Source: Oenanthe sinensis
Lineage: Eukaryota > Streptophyta > Magnoliopsida > Apiales > Apiaceae
Assembly (NCBI GenBank): GCA_028671895.1
Contig: CM053802.1
Location: 35,440,201 to 35,504,200, forward strand
Direction of reading: 5' to 3'
Length of the DNA: 64,000 nucleotides
Shown: piece by piece, positions 1 through 12,312 of the stretch
Numbering within the stretch: position 1 is the stretch's first letter
Layout: each line of letters opens with the position of its first letter
Notes under the pieces: model-generated
Database searches by the model: none
What the model saw: the letters and a program-made list of their open reading frames with translations, nothing else
What the model was told of the DNA's origin: nothing
Translations under genes and position numbers: made by a program

Positions 1-171
1 CCAAAAGGTTCTCCATGATCTTGACATTATTATCTTAAGGTACTTGTCAAGGTTCTATCTCATTCATTGGCACTACATCCGGTAGTCCAATACGAACTCC
101 TATCTTACATATATATAACTCTTAACTCTCTCGTATCTAAGTACTATGACTCAGAGCTCTGATACCACCTC
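1..171 (-). mobile_element. Internal leader of a Del/Tekay-like Ty3/gypsy element
   Basis: This is the first stretch of internal DNA after the 5' LTR of a minus-strand element whose body continues off the left edge. It holds the primer-binding site close to the LTR edge and no open frame. The assignment rests on the primer site abutting a TG...CA-bounded LTR at 172-5044. Gag and pol are not visible, so the lineage comes only from the LTR and primer site. Confidence 0.7.
156..167 (-). other. Primer-binding site (tRNA-Met type) of the Ty3 element
   Basis: Read on the minus strand this is TGGTATCAGAGC, complementary to the 3' end of initiator tRNA-Met, which primes minus-strand DNA synthesis in many plant retrotransposons. 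It starts four bases inside the LTR boundary at 172, as expected of a 5' LTR. This fixes the element's orientation as minus. Confidence 0.85.
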
Positions 172-955
172 TGTGACACCCCCAGATCCGGGGTCAGGGA
201 TCTAGGCCATCACGATCCAATTCCACAACAAAATACTCACCTGCTTAACAATTATTTCAACAACATACACTGGTGACCCCAATCCAATTACACAACTCGA
301 GCCATAGTCTCAGAAAACGAACTTAAAATAATAACAGTTATTATAATTCAACTGTAATAAACTCAGGATCTCGCTGTTTCAACATTTATTATTACATTAC
401 ATATTTTCCAACGAGTCTTTGGATTCTAAACTGCAATCATATCTAGCTTACACAACCTGTAGAAGCCTTGAACCTGACTAACTCAAGCTCGAGCCTCTTC
501 TTTCCTTTGCATCCCATAGGCAAGTCTTACTGCAAGTTTTAAAGTTTACAACAAAAACAAGAATGAGCCAAAGAATGCTCAGCAAGATATATATTAGAAT
601 ATTTTGTAACTTGCACCAAGGAAAGGGTGGCAACTAATATTTATACCAACGCGATGACCAACAATATCAGTAGATAATTTGCAATGCTTTTCCAGCAGAA
701 AGTTTAGCGAAATATGTTTCGACAATAAATGAATCAGAGTTTACGATGCAAGAAGATTTTCAACATAAGTCTGCAGTTCAAGTTACTGCGATACCACAAT
801 TTAAGATTCACAGTTTTGGGAACAACAGAATCGATAATTTAGCACAATGGCATCAACCACAGAGTACCATTTATTCGAGCATCGATAAGAAGGCAGTTCA
901 AGATACTGCGAAAAGAATCAATAAAAGCTCAACAATTCTCATTCACACTTTCGCT

Positions 956-1190
956 AGTGTAGGACCAATGAAAGTTCAACAGTTCCCATTAACACTATTC
1001 TTAGTGTAGGACCAATGAAAGTTCAACAGTTCCCATTAACACTATTCTTAGTGTAGGACCAATGAAAGTTCAACAGTTCCCATTAACACTATTCTTAGTG
1101 TAGGACCAATGAAAGTTCAACAGTTCCCATTAACACTATTCTTAGTGTAGGACCACTGAAAGTTCAACAGTTCCCATTAACACTATCCTT
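956..1190. repeat. Tandem repeat, 47 bp x 5, inside the long LTR
   Basis: Five head-to-tail copies of a 47-bp unit starting AGTGTAGGACCAATGAAAG begin at 956, 1003, 1050, 1097 and 1144. The middle copies are identical; the last has A>C in GACCACTG and T>C in CTATCCTT. Near-perfect identity in an otherwise unique LTR suggests recent expansion by slippage or unequal exchange. Confidence 0.95.
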
Positions 1191-1869
1191 AGTGTAATGT
1201 CAAATTCCAATTGGAAGAAAAGAAGATACTGGAGCATCCACCGCGCCTATTGTACACGATGATCAGTCGTATAGTACAATAGTTAAGTAACCTTTTCTAC
1301 TAGTAGAAGGATGATCCAAAACAGGTCATCACCCTAGGCAACACATGGGCCTTTAAATGCTGGACCGGCGCCACTCGGCCTCTTACGCTAGATGGACTGT
1401 GCCGCACACAAGCCTCTTACACTTTATATCTCCAGTTCCCTTTGAGTACAATCAACAAGTCTAGAAGGGAATTTAATGCAACCTTCTAGGATAACAACAA
1501 AGCTTTCTGGGAATATTCAATTCAAAGCGTGGAAGGGAATTTAATACAACCTTCCGGAACAACAACAAAGCTCTTTAGGAATACAATGTTCGATAGTGGA
1601 TTAACTCCCGAAATGAGGTGGAAGTAATCTCTTTATATGTGTGGGTTGACCTTTAGTCACGAATGAACAGTTCGAATCAAGATCACGACCGGGGAGTCGC
1701 TACTAGGTGATAAAATAAACCCCACGAAAATATAATACTTTTAGGTAAAATAATGGTCCCTACGGGCACCAGTTTAAATGAAAAGAATGTTAAAGTGGGA
1801 TATTCCCTCCCTAACATGGAGTTATCGACTCAAAATAAGTACAAAATATTTGAGTCATAGCTCAGTATT

Positions 1870-2300
1870 TACTATTTAATGAAAAATAATATTTAAAGAA
1901 GTTTTAGATAACTCCAGAATATTTTTAAAGATCCAATAAATAAATAATCAATAAGTACGAGACCTTGAATAGTCCCTGAAAAATATTTTAAAATAATTAA
2001 AATATTTAATTAGGATTTAATCAAGACTATTTAACATTTAAATAGTTTTAAATGAATCAATATATTTAAATAGTATTTATTCAATCTCAAATAATATTTA
2101 AATATTCCCGAAAGAATCAAAAGCATTTAATTAAAATAAATACTTTGAAATAATCCAAAATATTTAAATAATATTTAATCAATCTTAAATAATATTTAAA
2201 TAACTCAAAATGAGTTGAAAGTATTTAATCAATATTAAATACTAGATATATACCCTTTTAAATAATATTTAATAAAACTAAATATTATTTAAAATATCGA
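1870..2300. repeat. AT-rich low-complexity block in the LTR
   Basis: The stretch is dominated by recurring AATATTTAA, ATTTAATCAAT and TTAAATAATATTT words without a strict period. It contains no open frame. It reads as low-complexity LTR sequence, with no function visible. Confidence 0.6.
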
Positions 2301-5044
2301 AGGGATATTAATCAACTTGATTAATCCCTAACCCATAATACTTATTATTCCCAAAACTTATATTCCAGGGAGAATCCCTGGATAATATCGACTAATAGTC
2401 GAGCGGTAATATACTACTCCCGGTCGTCTGTCAAGTACCAAAGAAATGTACTCGACACAGAAATCAGTTATGCAAAACTGACAGGAAGCGTCCTCTAACT
2501 TTTGAGAGTTCAGAGGCGCGAGCAAACAATTCAGTCGAATAAATAGTTCAAAGACAGAAGCGAATTCCAAGCACCACAGCCTTATAACCAATAAACATGT
2601 TATAAGGTCAGAGTTTAGAGAACTTGCTATACGAATTCTAACTTTTCAAGAAGTTCAGAGTCGTCAAAGAATCAAGTAAGAAAGGGTAAAACATAGTTCT
2701 TGATTGATATAAACAGTTTATACTCAACAAAGCCTTATAACCAAGAATTTGTTAAAAAGCTTAAGATTTCAAGGACTCAAGATATTGGCATATACAATAA
2801 TCAAAATATTCTGTCATAGAATTTGAAAATAGGGTTAGGAATCTTGCCTGGTGTCCATGATGTATATCCATGATTCCACTTGTAATCCAAAAGTTCTATC
2901 AATAGATATAAGAACTTTGATTAGTTTATCTACTAATCATAACCACTTTTTATTAAGTACTAACATTTGCTTTACAATTATAAAATCTCATGATTTTGAT
3001 AAGCTAGGACCTCGATACTAATCCACAAACCTATATCGAGTCCAATTATGGTCATTACCATTTGTATTTTGTAGTTTTATTAACTTTTATTTTGCCCGAC
3101 TTTTCACCTCCTCGGGCCTACTTTAGCTATTCGTAAAACTATCTTGCCAATGATTTTTAATCGATTTCTATACACCAACATGTAGTCATGATACTCCTTA
3201 ACAACTTTCATCACTTGACATACTCGAAACAAGTCCTCTAACTTGCTCGAAACCGACTCCCAAAACGATTGCTTAACCTTTTCCTCAGGTTCATTTCACT
3301 TAACACCCTGTTTTCCGTCATTTTTAATAAATTGGAAATTAATCCATTTGACATGAATCCTTCTCTGAGATCATCTTTGTACCACCAACAACATGACATA
3401 AAAATTTCAATTCGATCTAAGGTTGTTAGCTAGGTGAAACAATTCTCCAAAGTTCAATGTTTAATCACTTCGTAGGTTATGAATAACCTTTACTAAAATA
3501 GCTATATCTCCTAGCTCGTTAATCCAATTGACTCACCGTTTGAGGCTACGCAAACTAGACTCCAATTATAACATAGACCCATAAAATAAACAGTCCAGAA
3601 ATGATGTTAAGTATTCCAAACAATTCATTCAAAACAGTGGCTCCAGAATTTCTGTTTCTGAAAATTTCTATTACATGACTTGCACTCAACCAATTTTAAT
3701 AAATCCGATTTTACTCCTTTTAATCCGATTCTTTTTCCCAGGTAATCTCAGATGTTCCAAGTATTTTAAATAAAAGTTTCAAGATTTATGGAGTCCCCTA
3801 ACTAGGGTGATCATAGCCTCAAAGTTTAAGGAAAACAGGATTTTCATTTTCTGCGCTTCCGTTACTAAATCGGCCATAACTTTTGGCTCGTAACTCCAAA
3901 TGACGCAAAATTAGCGCCCAAACGATCTAGAGACTATCTACTATCTAACCATATCAGCCATAAGCCAAGAACAGTGACCGAATGTTTCCAAATTTTCTGG
4001 ACAGTTTACAGCAGTAAGGTTCTAAAACAAATTGGCATGGTTACGTTTGTACGTTCATCGTTTTCCATTTTTATTCTACTCCAAATCAACCAACAAACAA
4101 TCCCAAACTCCTCAACTAACATCAACAACCAACATATCACATCCTCAAGCAAGAAAATCAGCCAAGCATAAGAAAATAATTGAAAATCAAAGGAGCAACT
4201 CTTGTGTTTATAGGACCAATTATCCATAATCTATGCTACCCATAACATATATATGCTATAACAATCATCAATCAAGCTATAGGAATCCAAGAATCCAAGA
4301 AACTACTTATTCAATTTTCGAATTTACTGTTCACCGTCACTTTCAAGTTGTGAAAAGAGTAATCTAGAGATGGTGGGTGCTTGAGATGTTAACTTGGTTA
4401 GGAAGAGCTTGGAAGCACCTTTCTTTTAAGCTATTATATGTAATAATCCACCAAGTATCCATGTAGTTCCACCATCTTCTTCCTCCATTCTTCACTTCGG
4501 CTTTTTCTCCATGGAGAGGGGGAAGAACTCAGCTGCCTTTTCTTATTTCCGGACATGTGTGGTGGAAGCTTAATATTTAATACGGTTTGTGCGGTATTCG
4601 CGTAATTTCTCGACAACGTTTTAATCTCTCGTTCTCGTTCTCTTTTCTTTCGTCCCACCTAAGTTTTAAAACTTAAAATCTTATATTATGATTCTAATAT
4701 ATTTTAGAATCATTAAATTAATGCTCTTTAATTGTTTCGAGAATTTACGAAACAATTCTCCGAATAAATACTAATTACTTACACCGTCTCTCAAATTCTG
4801 TTCTAACTTTCGAAAGAACTTCAACTTTGTTTTATTGGACTAAAATAATTATGAGTCCTATATTTATTACGTATGCTACCATAACACCGATACGCATATT
4901 TTCGAATACCCCGTATATTAATAATACAACTTCACATATCAAGTATTCTCTGGAAAAATATTCATAAAATCGTTCATTCATAAAATGAAAAATTTTATCC
5001 AAAAATCTTAATAACCCCAAGCGTTAAAAATACGGGTTATTACA

Positions 5045-7296
5045 ATAAGTTTGACTTTGAATCATACGAAGCATGCGAACCTTGTCTCATTGGAAAAATG
5101 ACTAAATCTCCTTTTACTGGACAAGGTGAAAGGGCCACTGAACGATTAGAACTTATACATAGTGATGTATGTGGTCCTATGAGTACTATGACAAGAGGTG
5201 GCTTTTACTACTTTATCACGTTTACTGATAATTTCAGTAGATATGTGTATCTTATGAAGAACAAATCCGATTCTTTTGAAAAAGTTCAAAGAATACAAAG
5301 TTGAAGTAGAAAAGCAAACTGACGGAAGTATTAAGACTCTACGATCTGATCGTGGAGATGAATACTTAAGCCATGAATTTAAGAGTTTATTAAAAGAGTG
5401 TGGTATTGTATCACAACTCACTCCTCCCGGAACACCATAATGGAATGGAGTTTCTGAAAGGAGGAATCGTACTTTGTTGGACATGGTACGATCGATGATG
5501 AATCATGCAGATCTTTCAATTAGTTTATGGGGCTACGCCCTGGAGACGGCTGCTTATACACTTAACCGAGTTTCACTAAAACGGTTCAGAAGACTCCATA
5601 TGAGATATGGACTAAGAAACGTCATAGCATGTCATTTATGAAAATATGGGGATTTGAAGCGTTTGTGAAACGTTTAACTTCTGACAAGCTAGGACCTAAA
5701 TCAGACAAATATAATTTTGTGGAATACCCAATTGAAACAAAAGGGTTATTCATTCTATAATCCTTCCGAGAACAAAGTGTTTGTTGCTCGAACTACAGTT
5801 TTTCTTGAAAGAGAAATGCTTTCGAAGAAAAATAGTGGGAGGATAATAGATCTCGATGAAGTTCGAGGCCCACAAGATAACATTGAACCAATGGAGGAAC
5901 TTGAGCAGGATGTACAAGACCACAACACTGCTCAAGAAACACAGGTTATTCGTTGGTCTAGTAGGATTCGCCATGAGCCTGAGAGATATTATGGATTTCT
6001 CTTAACTCAAGATGGTGTTGCGATGCTTATCGACGAAGATGAGCCTCTCACCTACTAAGATGCTATGAACACTCTAGAATCCAAGAGATGGCTGGATGCC
6101 ATGAAATCTGAGATGGAATCCATGTATACTAATCAAGTATGGACTTTGGTTGATCCACCTAATGGGGTAAAACCTATAGGGTACAAGTGGGTTTTCAAGA
6201 AGAAGACCGACATGGATGGTTATGTACAGACCTATAAGGCACGATTGGTGGCAAAAGGTTTCAAGCAAATTCATGGTATTGACTATGATGAGACTTTTTC
6301 ACCAGTGGCTATGGTCAAGTCCATCAGGATTTTGCTTGCTATAGCTGCTTACTATGATTATGAAATCTGGCAGATGGATGTCAAAACCGCTTTCTTAAAT
6401 GGGAGCCTTGAAGAAGATATGGATGTGTATATGACACAGCCTGAAGGTTTTGTTGATCCAAAGAATGCTGTAAAGGTATATAAGCTGCGTCGATCCATTT
6501 ATGGATTGAAACAAGCCTCAAGGAGATGGAACATTCGTTTTGATGAAACTGTCAAAGAGTTTGGGTTTATTTAAAATGAAGATGAACCATGTGTTTACAA
6601 GTAGGTAAGTGGGAGCAATGTGGCATTCCTATAATTATATATTGATGATATATTAATAATAGGGAATGACATTCCTTCTTTACAGGCTTTTAAGACTTGG
6701 TTGAGTAAGAATTTCTCAATGAAAGACTTAGGCGAAGCAACCTATATTTTAGGTATCAAGATCTATAGAGATAGATCAAGAAGAATGATCGGCCTAAGTC
6801 AGAGTAGATACTAGTCTAATCCAGGTGAAGGTCACTGGACAGCAGTCAAGAATATTCTTAAGTACTTGAAGAGGACTAAAGATTAATTCTTGGTATATGG
6901 AGGAGAAGATAAGCTGGTAGTAAAAGGTTACACCGACGCTAGTTTCTAGACAGACAAGGATGATTCGATTTCTCAGTCTGGATTTGTGTTTTGTCTAAAT
7001 GGAGATGTTGTATGCTGGAATGGTTCACAGCTGAGACAGTTGTTGATTCTACAATAGAGCCTGAGTATATTGATGCTTGCGAAGCAACCAAAGAGGCTGT
7101 TTGGGGATGTATTTAGGAGATATCACCTAATTAATAAGATTAATAATCGAGGGGATATATATATATGTAAAGTGCATACAAATGATAACATTGCAGATCC
7201 ACTGACTAAGGCTTTGTCGCAGCAGAAGCACGAAGGTCATACTAGTTCCATGGGTATTAGATACATGAGAGATTGGCTCTAGTACAAGTGGGAGAT
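5045..7296 (+). pseudogene. Decayed copia pol (integrase, RT, RNase H) of element A'
   Basis: The piece enters in the integrase zinc-binding region (KFDFESY, then CxxC near 5078-5090) and runs through the integrase core (IHSDVCGPM at 5152), reverse transcriptase (KWVFKKKTDMDG, DVKTAFLNG near 6380) and the tail of RNase H (DNIADPLTKALS near 7180). It is the same family as intact copia A at 42804-51831 and aligns along most of its length. Stops interrupt it, for example a Q-to-stop change near 5438 in the GTPQWNG motif and TAG codons near 6603 and 6812. Two internal deletions, near 6815 and 7106, remove about 230 nt around the RT-RNase H linker and about 130 nt of RNase H. The upstream part was separated by the Ty3 insertion and lies off-window. 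Confidence 0.9.
7286..7296 (+). other. Polypurine tract of copia A'
   Basis: AAGTGGGAGAT immediately precedes the 3' LTR and matches the tract of intact copia A. It marks where plus-strand DNA synthesis would start and fixes the LTR edge at 7297. Confidence 0.85.
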
Positions 7297-8892
7297 TGTT
7301 AGTATTGGTGTCCTAGAGACAATACTTTTAATGTTTTATTGAAAACAATTAAGGATTATGTTTTATGTGATTATTTAATTATTATTTATTATGTCTTTAT
7401 TTACTGCGTAATAAATTGAAAGGATAATAAATGTCCTTGGAATATTAATACGTAATATATATCTTTAAGTATGTGACTTAAAAATGAGATTATATGAATA
7501 GTATTTTATTCCTAAAATTCCCTAGTCAAGTATTATTATTTAAGGACAATAATAATGCAATAAGACTAGTATGTTTGTTGACGGATGACCACATCTCATT
7601 GGTCATAGGTATGGTGATACTAAAGTCAAGAACATAAGTGTATGTATCAATACATGACACTGGAAAGACCCGCCGTGAGATTCTACATGTAAATAAGTGT
7701 CATAAGAAATCTCACTGTGATAATGATGTAATGATCCTCTGACTTGAAATCATTATATTTCTATACGAGAATTAATATACTTTGATTACACTCAAAGTTA
7801 CCTTTAACCGGGTAATGATAAAGGTGTACATTGGGTATGCTATGAATCGTATAAGGAATATGAATGATAGATATAGGATTTAACCCTCCAATTCTAGGAG
7901 TGATATTATTGGCCTCTTGATTGAGTGAGACTATGAAATGCATGGCCATGCTCAAATATTGATTTGTTTAAATAGTCTACTCATTGATCAAGGAAACCGA
8001 GATTAAACGTTGAAGAGGATGACACTATACATGCCTCGAGTTTGATCTATAATATAAGGTTAAAGGGATTATATTACATGGAACATTATTCACGAAAGGT
8101 TTAATTGAATCACCAATTATTATTGTTACTTGGGTAGCAATGATGTATTACTAGATGCCGCTCATTGTTTATAATTTTATTATTAGATAATAAAATTATT
8201 GCCAACGTAATAATAACCTAAAGGGTTACACACAAAGAACGTCAAAACGGATGTTTATTTAAATTACGAATATAAATATATTATTGTTTATTCGAATTTA
8301 ATTATTAAATTAATTAAGTGGAACTTGATTAATTATATTAGAATTCGGATTTAATAAGTATTATTATTATTCGAATTTAATTATTGAATTAATTAAGTGG
8401 GACTTGATTAATTATATTAGAATTCAGATTTAATAATAATAATAACCCAAAGTCATAATGGGTTTTGGAAACCACATGGATTAGGGTTAGGCCCAAAATC
8501 TCTCTCTCCCCTATATATACATAATGATGTATAGTATTAGGGTTTAATCATCAAATTTCGTTTTTAGAGAAAAACCCTTGCTGCTCAACATCAAGAGAGG
8601 CTAGAGAAAGAGAGAGAGAGAGAGAGGCAAACAATTCGGCTAGTACCGACTCCGGTGATCGTAGGACGATCGGGCGTTCGTGTGGACTTCTTTAGAGAGA
8701 AAATCTTTGCAACAAAGGACTGCTGTGATTCATCTTTCTGGACCTCCATTAAACAGCATACGAAAGCTTTGTTAAGGTACATATTTCTTCACCATAATCA
8801 TCCAACGTTATACATGGATCCTGCGATTGGGTTTCGATTTTTTTATTGTTTTTACGTTAATTCCGCTGCGTTTTCATGCTCGAAACCCTTCA
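7297..8892 (+). repeat. 3' LTR of copia A' (about 1.6 kb)
   Basis: The LTR begins TGTTAGTATTGGTGTCCTAG after the polypurine tract and ends near CGAAACCCTTCA, corresponding to the end of the copia A LTR after a CCGCTGCGTTTT block. At 8893 the sequence changes abruptly to the minus-strand extra gene of element B, in the middle of its reading frame. A' therefore inserted into B; the predicted duplicated target is GTAGT at 8893-8897, whose partner is off-window. Divergence from the copia A LTR is clear by eye, with several indels, so this is an older insertion of the same family. Confidence 0.85.
8608..8626. repeat. (AG)n microsatellite in the A' LTR
   Basis: A short run of AG dinucleotides. The surrounding sequence is ordinary LTR leader; no gene is supported here. 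Confidence 0.8.
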
Positions 8893-11778
8893 GTAGTGGT
8901 CTTGTTAACAGATTTTTTTAACTCATAAACTTCATTGTGAAGTCCCTTGTACAACACAGTAATAGCCTTCAAAACTATTTTCATTTCATGAGAGTTTAAT
9001 TCATTGTCAGCTTTGTTGATCAATTCATAAACATGGGGCCATGATAATTCTTCATTAGGGTATTTCCAATACATATTCCAGATGGATTGTCTGTGAGAGT
9101 TAAGAAGATCTTCATTTGATGCTTCTGCTTTGGAACTGAGATCCCTCTTGACACCTTCTGCATCTAAGACAGCTTCAATTTCTTCTTTGAGAGTTTCTAC
9201 CACCATGTAATCAGGATAAGCCATTCTCAACCTCTCACGAGCATCAAAAGAATCAGCATGCCACTTCTTTATGTTGTACCTCTGAGTGTAGGAAATTGAA
9301 ATAGTTGTAATTTCTTCATCAGCAAAAATTGGCTCATCAAAGAATGTGTCCTCCCCATTAGAGTTTACAACATTATCAGAGTTTATAATAGCATTAGAGT
9401 TTGCAGTGACAGATAAACTCTGAGTACCTGCAAAAGATATAAAACATCCTAAATCACTCTAATTTTTTAAAGTAATTTCATTACTTCTCATATCACACAA
9501 ATCATAACTTTTAATAATTAGATTTTTCTCACTTGAAATAACTAACTTCTTTCTCAATTCTGCCTCTCCTTTTGTTAGATCTAGTATCTGCCTCTCATTA
9601 TTAATTTTATTTTTCACACATTTTACCTCAGTCTCACATGAAAGGTTCAAGTCACAATGTCCTATAGAAATAAGGGGTGGCTGAGAGAGGAGGTCTGTAG
9701 TCACATGAATAGGGGTTCCCTTTTCAGGATTATTCATGGTCATCCCAGAAGTTAAATAAGAAGGTAAAATATGAACTTATACTATCAGAGAATGCAAATT
9801 CTGTAGAAAATTTAGAGTTTATACCTTGAGTTGTAGTTGAAGTGGATGTAGTTTCCATAGGCTGTACATAGAGAGGTTGCACCATGATAGCATCAGAGAT
9901 TGCCATTGGAACTTCATCAGAGTTTATCTTCTCAGCATCAAGAACAACAAGATCTTCCATGATTGATTGAGTGCATGCTTCCAAACTTTGATTGGATGGT
10001 TCATGTGTGGCAGGGGCATTAACAACTTCTTCAACTCTTTGAGTTGAAGGTTCTTATGAGTTGTACCCCTGATCTCTGCTGGCTTCATCTGCTTCAACTG
10101 TGGCTGTTTCAACCCTTTGAGTTGAAGGTTCTTGTGTGCCTGGCCTATCAATGACTGCTACCTCACCTTGAGAGGCAGGTTCTTGTGGGTCTTGGCAAAA
10201 ATAAACTTGTTTCTTCTTCATCCTTGTAAATTTCTTTGTACTATGAGAGGCTGGAGTTGATTTTGACTTATTTGTTTCCATCTCCTTTCTTACTTCTTCT
10301 TCCAGCTCCCTTATCCTTTCATAAGACATCTCCTTAATGATCTGTTTTGGAGAGTTAGCAAGGGAATTAGATATAAGAACTACAGTAACTTCACTTGCAG
10401 CAACATCACCAACAGTTGGATTATCACCAGCTAAATCAGATTTTATCAACTCATCAGAGTTTATCAAGGAATCAGAGTTTATCAGATTTTCAGAGAATAT
10501 TGGCTCAGAGTTTAAGAGATTGTCAGAGTTTACTGCTTCATCAGAGTTTATGCCTTCATTGTTTAGCCCTTCAGTGATTGTAGCTTGAATCAATCTTCTC
10601 TTTTTCTTTTTGATCTCTAGCATTGGATTTACAACAAATGGCTTCATAAAAGGCACATGAGGAATTTCTGAAGCCTTCTTGAAAACCTTTTTCACCAGAG
10701 AAACCAATCCTTCATCACTATCATCAGACTCAGTTGGTTCATCAATCAATTTTCTTTTCTTAGTAGAAGACTCCTTTATTGACTTTCTTTTTCTTTTTCT
10801 TGTGTCTTGGTGTTGAGGGGTTTGTTTTACAACTACAGTCTTTTGGGAGACTATAGAGGTTTGAAATTGTGTTTGAGAAATAGTGTTTAGTTGGTGGCTT
10901 GGGTTAGAATCAGAGGGTGCTAAACTCTTATCCATAGCCACTGTCAAAAAATCCATCCCATACATGGTAGGCATTCTCTGATGTAAGAGAAGCCTAACCC
11001 ATGTGAGATAAAATAAGTTACAGAGTTTACCTGCAGATTCTTTCTTTGTATCTTTTTTAGCTAAGTCAGCAAAAATTCTCTTGTTCATGCAAAAACTAGC
11101 TAAACTCTGATCATTCTCAAGAGTTACATCAGGCAACAGATAGGAGAAAATTAGTTGTAAAAATCTAGCAAAGTATACTGTATGTACATCATCTTCTATT
11201 TTGCTAGCTAATTGCCTAATAATTAAACGTTGAAAATTAAAGTTCAAGTTATGGATCAGAGAATACCCAATTTGTTGAGATAATTGAGGGATTACATCTA
11301 AGTTGGTGCATTTGCCTGTGAAGGCCCTCGTGATGCAATCAAAGAAGAAGCTTCACTCTCTTCTTAGATGAGGTCTTATCAAACTCCTAAGTTTTGATAG
11401 GCTTCCTCCATAGCCTATTTCTCTGAAAAACTCCTTTATTTGATCATCCATGATTATGTCATCATACACAGCCACTTTTGGAAGATGAAGGGCTCGTTTC
11501 ACTACAGCAGGAGTAATCGAATATTTGCCATTGCACTGGAATATGATTACTGGTTTTTCATTATCACCAACATTATTGAATTTAGCAGTAGACCAGATTC
11601 TGATTGGAGATTGAGCAGAGAAGTTCGTGGATTCCTGTAGTGTATACCCAATGTAGCTATTCTGTAAGAAATCCTAAATCACATAAAAATCTTGAGGTGT
11701 ATTGGTCTTATTCGAAAGCGAGATATAATTAGTTGCAGCAAATGTGTAATTTTAGAAAGTTAGACCTTTGGATGCCAT
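8893..11778 (-). pseudogene. Extra gene downstream of pol in copia B (5' two-thirds, broken)
   Basis: This is a homologue of the gene at 32683-37208 in C. Its start ATG is at 11778-11776 (ATGGCATCCAAAGG), matching ATGGCTTCTAAGG in C. The N-terminal half (11247-10054) has the folded-looking block with NFNFQRLIIRQLASKI, followed by a Lys-rich tract and a disordered stretch of NSD and SEP repeats. A stop in the first exon-like block and frameshifts near 10050 and 9740 break it. An in-frame TAG lies at about 9461-9459, at the same place as in C. The last intact piece (9230-8893) carries a block with DEEI/SWPHVY and is cut by the A' insertion. Extra genes between pol and the 3' LTR are known in SIRE-type elements and are often called envelope-like; nothing here proves an envelope role. 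Confidence 0.75.
9428..9532 (-). other. Candidate 105-nt intron (or retained stop segment) in the B extra gene
   Basis: On the minus strand the segment starts GTGAGA and ends TTTTGCAG, and it contains the in-frame TAG near 9460. Removing it keeps the reading frame because 105 is divisible by 3, and it joins an A to GT to make an AGT codon. C has the same ends and the same length at 34971-35075. Splicing is an inference; stop readthrough or a plain gene end are alternatives. Confidence 0.4.
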
Positions 11779-12312
11779 TGTAATACAGAGATTATCAGGT
11801 TTAAGAAATTAGAGTTTATATGAAATGAGAGAGAAAGAGAGAAATATGAGATGCAGATGAATAATTAAAAGTGAAATTAAGAATTAAACTATTTTCTCTC
11901 ATTTGCATATACTCTGTAGTGGGACACCTGGAAATTTCTGAGTGGTAGAATTATGAGTGGTGCCATTATCAAAATACAGCATGTATGTATGTATTTGTGT
12001 CCGAAAGTAAATCAGCTTTCGTGAGATACACGCGCTCTAATGATTAGTCCAATCAGAGAATAGCTCATAGTTTAACATGTAATCAGAGTTTAGAGCTATC
12101 AGAGTTTATCATATGAAATATAGATTAGAGTTTATAGTAATTAGAGTTTGCATTGACTGTCAGAGTTTACCATATTACTCTGACAGAGTTTACCATAAAC
12201 ATTGATATCTTGTAATCAGAAATTAGATGTTCCAATAATCAGAGTTTACTTTATTTTCCATCAGAGTTTACCATATACTCTGATAGAGTTTTTCATATAC
12301 TCTGATTATCTA
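11779..12312 (-). promoter_or_regulatory. Spacer between pol and extra gene in B; promoter-like, motif-rich
   Basis: The half nearer pol (about 12050-12310) is packed with TCAGAGTTT motifs on the plus strand. The half nearer the extra gene shares blocks with the C spacer, including GCGCGTGTATCTCACGA, a GTGTCCCACTA block and ATATGCAAATGAGAG (11896-11911), followed by a TC-rich leader to the ATG at 11778. Conservation of these non-coding blocks between two diverged copies suggests a regulatory job such as an internal promoter. No transcript evidence is available here. Confidence 0.45.

Larger units (their letters stand above)
172..5044 (-). repeat. Very long 5' LTR (4.87 kb), Del/Tekay-like Ty3/gypsy
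   Basis: On the plus strand the LTR opens TGTGACACCC and closes GGTTATTACA, so its ends are imperfect inverted repeats (7 of 10 positions match). The primer site lies just outside the left end. The right end abuts the middle of a copia integrase gene, which marks the insertion point. The opening TGTGACACCCCCAGATCCGG resembles LTRs of Del/Tekay chromoviruses as I remember them; that lineage is an inference. Inside are a 47-bp tandem array (956-1190) and an AT-rich block. Short open frames, such as the Arg-rich one near 4434-4658, show no protein similarity I recognise. With only one LTR in view, age cannot be estimated. Confidence 0.8.

Noticed and set aside
4434..4658. Arg/Lys-rich 74-codon minus-strand frame in the long LTR
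   Set aside because: The composition reflects TC-rich sequence; no motif or conserved context supports a gene.
8655..8921. 88-codon open frame at the end of the A' LTR
   Set aside because: It lies in LTR sequence, crosses into the antisense of element B, and has no counterpart in the intact copia A LTR.
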